Positions 43,391-56,070 of a stretch of DNA of 64,000 nt are shown piece after piece. The stretch comes from Lepiota brunneoincarnata (lineage: Eukaryota > Basidiomycota > Agaricomycetes > Agaricales > Agaricaceae), in contig JAEBUN010000061.1 in assembly GCA_023014365.1 (NCBI GenBank), positions 81,118 to 145,117 of the forward strand, in the 5' to 3' direction. The notes beneath the pieces are model-generated. The model was given only the letters and a program-made list of their open reading frames with translations, did no database searches and was not told the DNA's origin. The translations under genes were made by a program, and so were the position numbers. Each line of letters starts with the position of its first letter. Position 1 is the stretch's first letter.

Positions 43391-46300
43391 ATGGGCGGCA
43401 AGTCCAAGAATGATAGTGATAGCTATATTCAGCCGTGTGAAAGCATGGCGATAGATCCTGCAGGGGCGCCGAGCCGTTCTTCTTGTCGCTCACTGCCACC
43501 ACTGCTAGACAAACTGTTTTACCCTTCACCCCTCTCTCTCTCAAACGCCGTCTTCCCTTCCTTCTACCCGCCGCCCGCAATGGCGCACATGGTAGATCCA
43601 AGACTTGGCTTTGCCCACGACGGCGACCCCTTTCTCAGGCACCTCGTTCTCCTCCTCTCCGTCTACGAGCTCGGCACCAAGAGCGCGCCAGCCCCTGTCT
43701 GGCATGGCCCTCGAAACTGGCAAACAGATGCCATCATCCGTGCCATCGTCGCCCTTGGATGTAGACTGTGGACAGCAGAGGAGGAGGTCCGTAGATGCCG
43801 CCGCGACCATGCCAAATACGACCCAGATACAAATATCTCCTTCCCCGATGCCGTTCCGCCCCTCGACGCCAATTTTCCGTCATCGAGTATAGGGTACTTT
43901 CCTTCTGTTGATAGCATGGGCAGCTACCTCACATCGATGAGTGGCGATCGTAGCTCCGACTCGACATACGGCGCCAAAACGACCAAGGACAACCGAAGTT
44001 CCGTCAACGAGCTGTTCGTCGTCGACTCCCTCACCCAGATCTCTACCAAGGATAATACCACCATCCCAACCACCGCAACAACTAACGGCATCACCAGCAA
44101 GGCCCACGATACCACAAGTACTACCGATACCTCTGCCTCTCACATTCCCAAAACCAATGGCAAGTCCGAAGGACGCAACACATCGTCAACACCATCACGA
44201 CCTTCCCTCTCTCTCGGTACCCTCCCATCTACACTCGAGACTGATCAGCTCTATGCTAATCTCAGCAGCTTCAAATCCACCACTGCTGCCCATGCCCATG
44301 CCCACGCTATTGCCAGCAGCCACGGATCAACCTCCGCACCTCCAACATCTCACGCCATGTGCCCCACTTGCGGCAAAGCCATCTCTGACCCTATGCTCCT
44401 CCCTCTCTTTGCCGGTTACGGCCTTATCAACCCCGTCGCCTATGTCAATAACGCATCTAACGGTGAGAGCGGCATCAACTCCAATGGCAGCTCTCCTATG
44501 ATTGTCCCGAGTATGGGTCCGCTTGCTCATGCTGCTTTTGAGAGTGGGATGAGCGCTGTTGAGGAACTCAAGCTTCTTAAAGCTCAGGTTCAGGATGTGG
44601 CGAGAGTGTGCAATGCTGTCGCTCGTGGTGATTTGAGCCAGAAGATTACGGTCCCTGTGCAGGGTGTTGTCATGGTCCAACTCAAGGACGTCATCAATAC
44701 CATGGTTGACAAGCTTGGGCAATTTGCGAAAGAAGTTACCAGGGTCAGTCAGGAAGTCGGTACCGAAGGGTCAGCTTTGTTTTCTTTGTTTTCTTATTCT
44801 CCTATCTGGTTTTAATATCCGCGCTGCTGATACTGGATTTTTACTCCATTAGTAAACTTGGTGGACAAGCCTTGGTTCTGGATGTAGAAGGGACATGGAG
44901 GGAGCTAACGGGGGTTGTCAACAAACTAGCTGCCAACCTTACATCTCAGGTTCGCCGCTCTTCCCTTTTTGTGTCAAAAACCGGCGGTTTGAACAGCCGA
45001 CTTGACAATATGATATCATTCATAACCGCAGGTGCGCTCGATAGCCAAAGTCACCAAGGCCGTCGCTTTGGGCGATTTGTCCAAACAGATCGAAGTGGAT
45101 GCACGTGGTGAAATACTAGATCTCAAGAATACTGTAAATGGAATGGTGGTAAGGTGCGGCGCAAATTTTGTTGGCAGTCTCTCGTTCGTGGATAAGTATA
45201 ACTGATAACACCATTATACCCCCTATTCCCATATAACTCGATATAGGCTACGTGCTTTAGCAGCGGAAGTCACGAGGGTCACGCTTGAAGTTGGTTCACA
45301 AGGTAAATTGGGAGGACAGGCGCATGTGCCGGATGTGGAGGGTGTTTGGTTTGAGCTTGTCCGAAATGTAAGGATTCCCCTTATCGTCGGGCGTTGGGGG
45401 TATTGACTTATCCGTGACTTTGTAGGTGAATAGGATGTGTTCATCATTGACAGATCAAGTGCGATCCATAGCTGTCGTCACTACCGCTGTCGCGAGAGGA
45501 GACTTGACACAGAAGATCGAAATACAAGTCGAGGGCGAGATGTCTACCTTGAAGAGTGAGTAGAGTTGATTAACGAGAGCCAAGTGGGCGCTCATGGGAT
45601 CTTTAGGCACTGTCAACTCCATGGTGGACCAATTGTCGGCGTTTGCATCAGAAGTCACGAGAGTCGCATTGGAGGTGGGTACGCAAGGTATACTAGGCGG
45701 TCAAGCCCGTGTCGAGGGTGTGCAAGGCACTTGGGCGGATTTGACACGGAATGTCAATGTACGTTTTGTTGCTTTCGATTACCATTTTTGGGCACGATTA
45801 TTTTTGTTCTGACATTTTTGGTATGACAGAAAATGGCATCAAACCTCACTGATCAAGTCCGATCTATATCTGAGGTTACCAAAGCTGTGGCGTTGGGAGA
45901 TTTGAGCAAGCAGGTCAATGTGGATGTGCAGGGTGAGATGTTGGATTTGAAGTTGACGGTGAATTCGATGGTGGCTCAGTTGAGTACGTTGGCGAATGAG
46001 GTGACGAGGGTGTCGCTTGAGGTTGGGACGGAGGGTATTTTGGGTGGACAGGCGTTTGTGCCTGATGTTCAGGGGACGTGGAAGGTGTGTGTTGCTTTGT
46101 TTTTTATTATTATTATTATTATGTTGAATCGTGTTCACAGGTTCTGACTGATAATGTCAACTTGATGGCCATGAATCTGACCAACCAAGTGAGGTCAATA
46201 GCTGAAGTGACCAAGGCTGTCGCGGGTGGAGATTTGACGAAGAAGATTGAAGTGGATGTGAGGGGGGAGATTTTGGAGTTGAAGGAGACGGTGAATGGGA

Positions 46301-49116
46301 TGACCGAGTCGTTGAGCGTGTTTGCGGATGAGGTGACGCGGGTGGCGAGGGAGGTTGGGACGGAGGGTAGGTTGGGTGGACAGGCGAGGGTGACGGGTGT
46401 GGGTGGGACTTGGAAGGATTTGACGGATAATGTGAATGTGATGGCGAATAATGTAAGTGGTATTCCTTGGGTTCTGGATGTGGGGAAGTTGGGGCTGAGG
46501 TGGTTGTTGTGTTTTAGCTTACGTTGCAAGTGAGGACTATTGCCGTTGCTACGGTATGTGTCCTAACCATCTTGGGTATTATGTGTTGCTGATGAGAGTT
46601 ACAGACTGCGGTGGCGAGAGGTGACTTGACGCAGAAGATCAGAGGAGTCTCTGTGTCCGGAGAGATGCTCAACTTGGTCAACACCATCAATGATATGATT
46701 GACCAGTTGGCTATATTCGCTGCGGAAGTGAAAAAGGTGGCGAGGGAGGTGGGAACTGAAGGAAAGTTGGGAGTTCAAGCCGAAGTCGGGAACGTCCAAG
46801 GTATCTGGCAAGAGATTACGTGCGTCTTTCTTTCCTTCCGCTTCTCCCTTCCCTCCTCCGCGCGACTCACTCACTACTGGTTACATTAGGTTGAGCGTCA
46901 ATACTATGGCGGGGAACTTGACGACTCAAGTGCGAGGCTTTGCGCAGATCTCGGCTGCGGCTATGGATGGAGATTTCACGCGTTTTATCACGGTCGAAGC
47001 TAGCGGAGAAATGGACTCGTTGAAGACCCAGATCAATCAGATGGTGTTCAACTTGAGGGATAGTATTCAGAAGAATACCGCGGCGAGGGAGGCTGCCGAG
47101 TTGGCGAATAGGAGTAAATCCGAGTTTTTGGCGAATATGTCCCATGAGATTCGGTGCGTGGGTTATTTTGGGTTTTTTCTTTCTTTAGTAATTGATTTGG
47201 GTTGTTAGGACGCCAATGAATGGTATTATTGGGATGACGGAGTTGACGCTCGATAGTGATTTGAATCGATCGCAGCGCGAGAGTTTGTTGCTCGTTCACA
47301 GTTTGGCGAGGTCGCTGTTGTTGATTATTGATGATATCTTGGATATCTCAAAGAGTGCGTTTCTGATCTATCATGGGGTAAATATTTAGCTAACAGTCGC
47401 GTCTGCAATAGTCGAAGCGGGGAGGATGACCATGGAAGCCGTGACATATTCACTCCGCCAGACTGTATTTGGTATCCTCAAGACGCTCGTGGTGCGAGCC
47501 TCGCAAAACAATCTCGACCTCACATATGAAATCGAGCCGGACATTCCTGACCAGCTTATTGGTGATTCGTTGAGGCTGCGGCAGGTTATTACGAATTTGG
47601 TTGGGAATGCGATCAAGTTTACGCCGAGCAAGGTGACGAGGAAGGGTCATGTTGCGTTGAGTTGTAGATTGTTGGCGCTGGATGATCAGATGGTGACGTT
47701 GGAGTTTGCGGTGATGGATACGGGAATTGGTATTGCGAAGGACAAGTTGAATTTGATATTTGATACGTTCTGTCAGGCGGATGGATCGACGACTAGGGTG
47801 AGTCAGCTGTGTTTTGATTTGGGTGGATTGATGATTGACCCTTGGGTTTGGCGATTTTTTTCTTAGGAGTACGGCGGTACCGGTCTTGGGCTGTCGATCT
47901 CAAAGAGGCTGGTCAACCTCATGCAGGGCAATATGTGGGTGGAGAGCGAGGTGTCAAAGGGATCCAAGTTCTTCTTCACCATCTCCTCTCAGATCAGCCA
48001 CAGCACGATAGAAGCCACGCTGGCTAAGATGGCGCCGTTCTCGAAGAGGACGATACTCTTTGTTGATACGTTGCGGGATACGACGAAGGTTGCGGAACGG
48101 ATGAAGGAACTTGGCTTGAGGCCATATACCGTGCATCATGTTACTGAGGTGGCGGATAAGGACAAGTGTCCCCATATAGATACCATTGTGGTGGATACCC
48201 TGGGGATGGTGAGTCTGTCTCTCTTTGTATCGTGGTGAAAGTCTGGATGGGTGCTGATGGTTGTTGTATAGACGGAGAGTGTCCGTGAGCTCGAGCACTT
48301 GAGATATATTCCGATTGTGCTGCTTGCGCCAAAGATGCCGCGGCTGAATCGTACGTGGTGCTTCTTTTGTTACTTGGTGGCCTGACTTTAACAATATGTT
48401 TCTTTTTTCAAAAGTCAAATGGTGTCTTGATAATAGCATCAGCTCGCAGGTTACCACACCCGTAACGGCACAGGATCTTGCGTCGGCGTTGATATCGGCA
48501 CTCGAGTCGAACACTGTGAGCCCGGTGTCGGCTCCGAACGATGTAACCTTTGATATCCTGCTTGCGGAGGATAACCTTGTGAATCAGAAGTTGGCAGTGA
48601 AGATACTAGAGAAGTATGGCCATACTGTTGAGATTGCGGAGAATGGAAGTTTGGCGGTGGATGCGTTCAAGGCGCGGGTCGCTCAGGGCAAACCGTTTGA
48701 TATTATTCTCGTGGGTGTTTTACTTTTTTGTCGAGACAACTATTTCGAAAAGCTGAGACGTGATAGATGGATGTGTCGATGCCATTTATGGGAGGTATGG
48801 AGGCTACTGAGCTTATTCGGTCGTATGAGATGCACAAGGGTTGACGCCCACACCGATTATCGCACTTACTGCTCATGCCATGATTGGTGATCGTGAAAGG
48901 TGTTTGCAGGCTGGTATGGATGATCACATCACTAGTGAGTTCCTACCCTTTCACACTCTCAGTTGTCTATTAGACGGTGCTGATTCGTTGATAGAACCAC
49001 TTCGGAGAGGAGACCTTCTCAACGCGATTAACAAACTCGCGGGCGAGCGTAATGGCAAAGCACATTTCCTCCTTCGACGCGCAGCTGCTATCACCAGTCT
49101 GCCGCATTACTCGTGA
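43391..49116 (+). CDS. NIK1: Group III hybrid histidine kinase (HAMP-repeat osmosensor)
   Basis: A cytosolic sensor kinase with about 16 exons. The start ATG at 43391 ([10 protein letters not shown]) is the first in the open frame; 43445 is possible. A Ser/Thr-rich N-terminus with CPTCGK is followed by about seven tandem HAMP repeats. Each has the form VRSIA.VTKAVA.GDL..KI...V.GE...L, repeated from 44560 to 47040 and interrupted by introns with canonical ends. Next come the phospho-acceptor H-box [19 protein letters not shown] (~47130-47230), the ATPase N and G boxes ([25 protein letters not shown]) and a receiver domain ([32 protein letters not shown]). In ascomycetes this class feeds the HOG pathway and is the target of phenylpyrrole fungicides. 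Anomaly: in the receiver, one base seems missing at 48838-48840 (AAG GG TTG ACG), shifting the frame inside MHKGLTPTP. Confidence 0.9.
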
Positions 49117-49718
49117 AGGTCAGAGAACTGAAAATTGTATACCATACCTACGGGATTACCGGAACTCCTTTTTTTTTTTTTTACACCTTTTGGGGAGAGT
49201 TATATGGTCTTGTTGATGACCATGACGATAAACTATTATTGGGGGCTTTTTTTTTTCTCTGTACAGTTTACCCTTCCGCAATACCTTGATGACCCTTTCC
49301 TTTCCCTTTACCCATAACTCACACAGAATCTCCCTCCCCATCCCCCCCCACCTATGACCCATCCTTTGATATTGTACAATACTTAGTACCCCTATGCCCC
49401 GGAGTTGCTTTCAAGTGGTTTTAAGCGTGTAGTTCTTGTTGCTTTACTCACACCTGACGGACGTTGACCTGTCATTTTACTTCTATACATAGTTTGTTCC
49501 ATAGTCTCAAAAGTCACTGTATTCAATTTAATTTATGATTCGTCGGAGTTGGTCTGAACCGGATTTACCCAGAGCGGTTGTACCCTGTCTTCCCACGGTG
49601 TGGGGCCCCACAATTGACGTCAACGCCGGATTCTTCATGTCAAATATACCCACGTGCTCTGTTATCTTGATATGTTTTCTCAGATCAAGTGTGAGAGGCC
49701 GCGGGATCTAAGCGATTG
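49117..49718. other. Intergenic between kinase and phosphatase genes
   Basis: Long T runs (49172, 49251) and AT-rich DNA suit the kinase 3' untranslated region and the next promoter. No gene is seen. Confidence 0.45.
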
Positions 49719-51236
49719 ATGAACTTGCCCAACACTCATCATTACGAGGTGCGTTCCCAAACCTAGCCCTTGCTTTGTTCTTTCTGCGGCTGTATCCAGT
49801 GGAACCACAGTCCGTGCTTGGGTTCTTTGTGCACGATAATGAGGATCACAGGGCGCTGACGCAACCTGCTGTGAGTGTTCACATGCATTATTGTTAGGGC
49901 CGTCGAACCGTATCTCGCTAACTCTTTTTTCTTTGGGGGGGGGGATTTGTGGCGGACTCTTTGTGTATGCACGTCGGATAATCCCTTAGATTCCTCTGCG
50001 AATGGGGCTGGAGGATGAGTCGGTGGAGCGGTGGGATAGGTTCCGAGAGAGAATTAGTGCGATGAACAGGAAGTTGAAAGAGGAAGGGAGAGGTGAAGAA
50101 GTCAAGGTGTTCTTTTTCGCGAGGCATGGTCAGGGGTATCGTGAGTCGTATTTCCTCCCCTCCTCGTTTGTCGCCGGTGGTGGGTGTTGGGATTGACTTG
50201 AGTGATTGACCACACCTCTGCCTCCCCCCCCCCCCCCCCCCCCATTTTCGCGATGCAGATAATGTCGCGGAGGTAAAGTACGGAACCAAGGTCTGGGATG
50301 CGTGCGTATCCCTTGCGCAGTATCACTTGTGTGGGTTGATGAGTTAAACGAGGGACTGCTTCCTTGTTTTTGTAGGGAGATGAGTAAGTGAGTGGGGATA
50401 GTGAGATGACCTGGGGACGTGAGTTTCTATCTTCTTCCTTCTTCCCCCCCCCTCCCCCTTCTTCGCGGTGGTTGGTTATCGGCTTTGATGGTGGCTTAGC
50501 GGATCCGGAGCTCACGCCAATCGGGATCAACCAAGCGGTAGAAGCGAAACGTGGTGGGAGGCGGAGTTGCCGTTTAGGATACCCCTTCCGGATCGGTTGT
50601 ATTGTAGCCCGTTGACGAGGGCGATGCAGACATGTCAGACTACCTTTCAAGGGGTTGTGTTGGGTGATGTGAAGGATAAGCGGACTGTTGTGGTTGTTGA
50701 GGTGAGTAGCAGTTTCCACACTGATTCGTTCTCTGTGGTATGTGTGTGTGTGTTGTTTTCTTTTCTGATGATTTTTTCTATGCCCAAGTAGAATTGTCGT
50801 GAAGAGAATGGGATACACATGTGTGACAAGCGAAGGACGCGCTCATACATTCAAGGGCGGTTCCCGAACTTCGAGCTTGAGGAAGGTTTTACGGAGGAGG
50901 ACGAGCTTTGGGATCCGGAAGTGAGAGAAACAAAGGCGGGTGTAGCTGACCGGGCACGGAGAGTGTTGGATTATATTTTTGAGAAGGATACATCCTCGAC
51001 TTGTACGTTTCTTTTTTTTCGCTTTCCTGCGGGGAGATTTTCTCACCAGATGTTGCGCAGACATATCTGTCACTGCACATGGTGGAATAATAAACGGATT
51101 TCTTCAAGCTGTTGGTCGGAAGCCATTTCTACTGACGACGGGAGGTACGCGGTCTTATTCCCATCGGGACCCTTGTGCTAATAAGTTATTTTTGTAAAGG
51201 GATACTGCCTGTTGTGATTAAGAGTAGGAAGGAGTG
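49719..51236 (+). pseudogene. Histidine phosphatase (PMU1-like), frameshifted copy
   Basis: Phosphoglycerate-mutase-like superfamily. Recognisable exons carry VLGFFVHDNED, the phospho-histidine motif FFARHGQG (~50120), NVAEVKYGTKVWD, DPELTPIGINQAVEAK, PDRLYCSPLTRAMQTC, NCREENGIHMCDKRRT, GFTEEDELWDPEVRETK and the second catalytic His in SVTAHGGIINGF (~51065). It ends ILPVVIKSRKE. The set of catalytic residues is present. However, two single bases appear to be missing relative to the neighbouring copy: near 50390 (before SGDSEMTWG) and near 50553 (between AKR and WEAELPF). Either it is a young pseudogene or the sequence contains errors. Confidence 0.7.
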
Positions 51237-51374
51237 ACCTCGGACGAATACCCTTCTGGTTAAGTGCGTGTACAATACCTAGTTAGGGCCATGAGATATG
51301 ACGTCATGAAACGAATGTCATCAAAGTCTGACGAAATCATGCACCGTCCGTTTCAGCCGATGGCCGCCTTGTGT

Positions 51375-52706
51375 ATGGATGGACACATCCAACGGCGCAA
51401 GTACGAGGTCTGTCAGGCATGGAGCTTACAACATATCTGCTCACAGTTCACTCAGTCTGTCCCAGGATTCTTTGTACAGGATTCACCGATACATCGGGAT
51501 ATCGCACAAGGAGCAAGTTTCGGATGATTTAGCGATCTATCGCGGTGTATACTCGCCGATAAGCAGGTACAACCACGTCTTGGGCTTGTTGACGAATCGC
51601 CGGAGAGATGGGTGAACCTCAAGAACCATCTGAGTGAGTTGAATGATAAGGCGAGGCCTGGCGAGTCGTACAAGCTTGTCTTTTTCTGGAGACATGGTCA
51701 AAGCTACCGTATGTGATCACTGTTGTGGGTAAAAAAAAAAAGATCGAAAGGTAATCCTCTGCAGACAATGTGGGTAAAGAAAAATATGGGTTGCAAGAGT
51801 GGCGGAGGTGCGTGTTTGGGCAGTCGCTCGTTTGCCAATTCGTACAAGTGACATAGCCCCTACAGCCACTGGGGAAGACTAAATGGGGACGGCGAGCTTG
51901 CCTGGGGACGTGAGTGCCACATGTGATGATGACTCTAGTTGTGGTTACGAATTTGATTTTTAACAACTAATTGAAATTTGCAGCTGACTCTGATATCACA
52001 TCGATCGGTGTTGAGCAAGCACTGCATATTAGAGCCGAATGGGATAAAGAACACGGTTTTGGTCTTCCATTACCAGATAAAATCTATACAAGCCCTCTTA
52101 CCCGCGCACTACGGACTTGCAGCATCGCATTTGGTTGGTTGATCAAGGGAAAAGAGAATATCCCTGTCCTCGTTGCCGAAGTTAGTACTTATCCTCGTAC
52201 TAATCAGTCTTTTTTTCTAGCTGATCGATTTGTTGAGAACTGTCGGGAAGAAAATGGACTGTATACATACGATAAACGGCGTTCTCTCACGTACATCAAG
52301 GATGAATTCTCAAGCTTTCACATCGAAGACGGTTTCACTGAGGAGGATGAACTATGGACATCAGATGCGAGGGAGACAAAGGAGGCAATGGCTACACGTG
52401 CGCGGTGGTCCTGGATATGATTTTCGATGAGGAACCGGCTGTTACTTGTAAGTTGGTTCTAATGGGGTCGACCGGCACCTGGATGTGGATAGGAAGGGGG
52501 CTCAAGTTTTTGCTTGGATTGGCAGATGCCTGTTGTGTGATTCACGGGGGATTGGTTAACTCGGTTTTGTCAGTCTTGGGACGGCCGAAGAGGTCCGTGT
52601 CGACGGGAGGTTAGTTACGAGCCAAGTCTTCAGCAGAGCTGTGCTAATGTCTGTATATGCAGGGGTGTGTCCAGTCATAATCAGAGGATATCAAGCGCCA
52701 CCTTGA
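51375..52706 (+). CDS. Histidine phosphatase (PMU1-like), second tandem copy
   Basis: The start ATG at 51375 gives MDGHIQRRKYE joined by a short intron to FTQSVPGFFVQDSP. Then come RLGLVDESPERW, the catalytic motif KLVFFWRHGQSYH (~51700), GDGELAWG, DSDITSIGVEQALHIRAEW, PDKIYTSPLTRALRTC, NCREENGLYTYDKRRS, GFTEEDELW and the second His motif VIHGGLVNSVLSVLG (~52540). Members remove phosphate from small sugars or phosphoesters in the cytoplasm; the substrate is unknown here. A probable missing base near 52404 (ATRAR/VVLDMIF) breaks the frame, and the join between exons 2 and 3 (51515-51566) is unclear. Order and motifs show that it arose by tandem duplication with the preceding gene. Confidence 0.65.
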
Positions 52707-53089
52707 TGTCTAGCTCTGTTAACTGGTTTTGTGATATCAATGTAATATTCTTTGGAGTGGGCTTTCTGGACGTTGGACCGTTCTGAGAACGCTTCTAACA
52801 AGAAAACACAGCCTAGCTCGGGGCAGTGATGACGTGCTTCTCAAGATGTCACCAACGGAGGCATTGCCTCATACAGTGATGTTCCCATAGGTAGGCTGTG
52901 CTCATTGCTGGGGCTTCCGCAGTCACTGAGGGTTAGTGATGATAATAGATACCGTTCTTACGTAAAATCTTCGAAGCTTAATCAACGGTATAAATATACC
53001 CTGGGGCCGCGGATGACCTTGGGCCTCACCCTTTCTTCTCGCTCCGCTTCACCCCCCCTCTTATCACAGCGTGTACCTGCCTACTGAGG
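52707..53089 (+). promoter_or_regulatory. Intergenic with TATA box for the next gene
   Basis: TATAAATA at 52989-52996 lies about 95 nt before the ATG at 53090, with a CT-rich stretch (53025-53075) between, as is common in basidiomycete promoters. Nothing else is recognised. Confidence 0.5.
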
Positions 53090-53828
53090 ATGAAGGAACT
53101 CGTCACGGAGCAACCAAAACAATACCTCGGTGATACCATGGACCCCTATAGCAGTTACTCGAGGGAAGACTTTCAAGCAACCGGATTCAACTCGTGCGAG
53201 GGCCATGATCATAGGTGCTGTGAGCGGAGAGGACCCGGTGGTCATAGGGGTTGCCACGGATCCCGCCGGAGGTTTTTGTTGGTGTTATTCAGTGTTTTTG
53301 TTCTCTTTGGGGTTCTCGTCGTTTGGTTCTGTGCCTACCGCTCCCATACATTTGAAGGCGTGTCAGGGTTCTGGGACGGTGCGGCTGAAGTCTTTGGGGG
53401 ACTAGTTAAACGTGCCCCTGGAGACCCACAGAGTGACAATGGGGTGCTCGTTGATCGAAAGTGTGCGTGTTGTGTTAGAAGTCCCGGTTAATACCTGGCC
53501 TGGTGTTTACCGCGTGCTGCAGATTATTTGATTATCGTCTTCGTGGGCTTGTTTTTGGTATTGATCCTAGGCATCATGCTCAGTGCCTGGTGTTGCCGAG
53601 GTGTGTTATACACTTATTTGGAGAGAAATTTGAACTGATTGAGGCGTCAACGTAGGAGCTTTCCAGAACCCGTTATGTTGTCCCTGTTACTTGTGTGCTT
53701 GTTGCGGAGGCCTGGGTATGTTATATCTGCTCATTGGACATGCTCCGTTTTGACTTTTTGTGCCCATCATAGCTTGTCTTGAGTGTATTGGTTGCGGTCT
53801 ATGTGCAGAGGGCTTGGATCAGATGTGA
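53090..53828 (+). CDS. Small two-span membrane protein with Cys-rich tail
   Basis: Four exons, 53090-53462, 53523-53600, 53656-53715 and 53773-53828, join exactly to 188 residues. An N-terminal hydrophilic part with HDHRCCERRG leads to a membrane span (FLLVLFSVFVLFGVLVVWF, ~64-84). A loop follows, then a second span (YLIIVFVGLFLVLILGIML, ~125-143) and a tail with many Cys in CC/CxxC pairs (AWCCRG...PLCCPCYLCACC... CLECIGCGLC). The tail could bind metal, be palmitoylated, or carry disulphides. No family is recognised; the tail resembles the Cys-rich ends of fungal CYSTM-like or PLAC8-like proteins only loosely. The four-exon fit is clean and the gene appears intact. Confidence 0.75.
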
Positions 53829-54122
53829 TCGTTCTTCCTGGCTTGATTATTATACCCCTGCCCTTATGCGAGACGATCGGATATTGCCCCTGCTTCATTA
53901 TATAAATATATGTGGGCTGGTTATGTATTATACCTTCGTTAAGGACGCTGACCTGTTTGAATAACTCCATGTTCCAAACGAGAGATTGATGAATTCATCA
54001 CTGGAGGATGAGGCAAATATACTTGAGGCCATGTGGTCCGGCTTCATCTGAGACTGTGCACGGTCACATGATTACCGCTCATATATACTCGCAAGTTGGA
54101 CTGGAACGTTTCAACGCTCACC

Positions 54123-55561
54123 ATGTCGATGACTCGCAAGCATAAGAAGGCTGACGCCATCCGGCATGAAATGCGTTGCGTAGAAGACCTGATATGCCAA
54201 CTCCGCAAGAAGCGCCTGACTTTGCTACGAGGGCTCAACGTTATAGAGGCGTCGACTGGGGCTCTTTCACCCGAGACACTCTCGCTCATCTTTGAATACG
54301 CCTATTCTGCAAGCGACTACTACCGTTGCGCGTCGACCCCGCCCCATGTACTTCCGAACTCCCAAGTTACCTACTCGGTCTTGACTTTCAGTCACGTCTC
54401 GTGGCACTGGCGCCAGGTCGTTTGGTCAACACCTCGTTTATGGAACGGCATGTATGGTTGGGTTACGGGGGAAAGCGCAGACCACATTCGTCGCAAACTT
54501 GAGCTCCACCTGCAAAATACTAGGGGCTCTCCCTTTTGACCTTAATCTCGCATTCGATGGCTGGGAGCCCGCTCAATCAATTAGATCCGTGCTCTTTAAC
54601 AGTGAATATTCTAAGAAGATTCGAACCCTCAAGGCTGTCGGCGCCGCCATTGTGGTGGTTCTCGTCTTTTTCGCCCAACTTTTCACAAGCTCGAATGCCT
54701 CTTCATAGGAGAGCTACATAAAGGGTCACACCTCTGTCTTGAGGCTGCTCCTCTCCTACGCCATCTACGGTTACGAGAAGTATATGTGGGCGTGTCACTC
54801 CCTTGTTCATTAATAACCCACCTCGACCTTGCCTCCGTTCCCATCGATACTTGTGCCGAGTTGCTCACACAGTGTCCCAACCTCGTTTACCTTCGATTGA
54901 TCCTTCCCGAGGATGCAAGTATCGACTCCTAGCTTTCTTACCTGCACCACGGTACTTCATCAGTTGCAAACGCTATCGTGCGAGTTTCTTGATAGTCAGC
55001 TGTGCGTACCCACATTCGAACACATCCGATTACCCACGTTGCACACGCTTTCGTGGTCAGAGGGGTATATATTCACTGAGGACCGTCAGCCGCTTATCCA
55101 CGCATTGTTCGCCCATCTACCGGATACTTTGCTTACACTTCGGCTATTCCGCATTAGCTGGACGCTTCCCTTAATCCGACAAACTTTCAATCAATCCTCT
55201 GTTCGGGATCTGAGCGTGGTTGAATGCACCAAGGACTCCTTGTATTGGATATTTTGGTGCGTTATGTCCTGGCTGGGAGGGCGATACGACGATATATCTA
55301 CCATCTCTCACATCCTTGGCTATTGAATATTGTCGTGAGAACACCCCCGCGACGGTGTCTGACACTGATATCTCCTATCGTGTGTTGGACGTTTGCAGAG
55401 CAAAGCGTGCTGGGTCAGATCCTCGGTTTACACTCAAGTTGAACTTTTGTTGCAAAATGCGCTGGGTGCTAGAAGTGAAAGATGAGTTGTGTGAGATGGT
55501 TCGGGGTGGGTTTCAGCTGGAGATCTCAAGGGGTTGGAAAAGGGCAAAGTGGTTGCCTTAG
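54123..55561 (+). pseudogene. F-box/LRR-like protein, frameshifted
   Basis: Begins at ATG 54123 (MSMTRKHKKADAI). An F-box-like region reads LSPETLSLIFEYAYSASDYY, then SHVSWHWRQVVWSTPRLWN, typical of Agaricomycete F-box proteins that recruit targets to SCF ubiquitin ligase. The frame stops at 54539, but DLNLAFDGWEP continues in another frame after one extra C in TCTCCCTTTT. Further LRR-like pieces lie in shifting frames (LECLFIGELHKG, LITHLDLASVPIDTC, LPTLHTLSWSEGY, LTSLAIEYC...EMVRGGFQLEI) up to a stop at 55561. At least three frame changes or stops separate them. It is most likely a recent pseudogene. Confidence 0.7.
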
Positions 55562-55585
55562 AAGGCGTCGTGGGGTCCGACTTTG

Positions 55586-55819
55586 TCAATCATGTGTCCG
55601 GTGGTTCTGAGGCTTGTTGGGGGGTAGCGGGGGTTCCGGTTGCGGTAGTATGCTAGGGATCATGTATAGAGTCAGGGGTATTAACAGAGTTGTCCTGATA
55701 ATGCGTTGGTTTTGGGTCGCGCTGTGGGCTATGTGTGGGAGGACGGTTTCTGCCACCACCTGGAGTCCCGTCTCTGAGTTTTCGGCGTACATGTGTCGAA
55801 ATTCAGGGCATTTCTCCAT
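55586..55819 (-). CDS. Short unrecognised ORF, possible last exon
   Basis: 77 residues from ATG 55819 (MEKCPEFRHMYAEN) with one hydrophobic stretch (TTLLIPLTLYMIPSIL) and a Pro-rich end. The frame is open upstream as far as an A-rich tract at 55870, so it could be the last exon of a minus-strand gene whose 5' part I cannot find. The function is unknown. Confidence 0.3.
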   Translation of the reverse strand: MEKCPEFRHMYAENSETGLQVVAETVLPHIAHSATQNQRIIRTTLLIPLTLYMIPSILPQPEPPLPPNKPQNHRTHD

Positions 55820-56070
55820 GTAGTCTCCATCGTAGCCAGGGATATAAAAATCAAATTCCCCCTTTTTTTTTTTTGTTGGGTCAAGACCGCACGGCAGCAC
55901 TGGACGCGGCAGACTCTGGCGAACCGGCCCTTTCCAAATTCCGGCATGACGCGTATATCATCACGGGTAACTTCAGGGCAGGTCAGGTGGCGACAACCGA
56001 CGAATTAGATGAATCGCGTTACCGTGTCTTGTCACTTTCTTTTGAAACATTGTCGTCGCTGTGAAGTGTA

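Noticed and set aside
43541..44143. Antisense and shifted frames over the kinase N-terminus
   Set aside because: They are shadows of a Ser/Thr/Pro-rich coding exon and show no motif.
50221..50243. Long C run as a structured regulatory element
   Set aside because: It is a homopolymer within an intron of the phosphatase gene and is probably prone to sequencing error.
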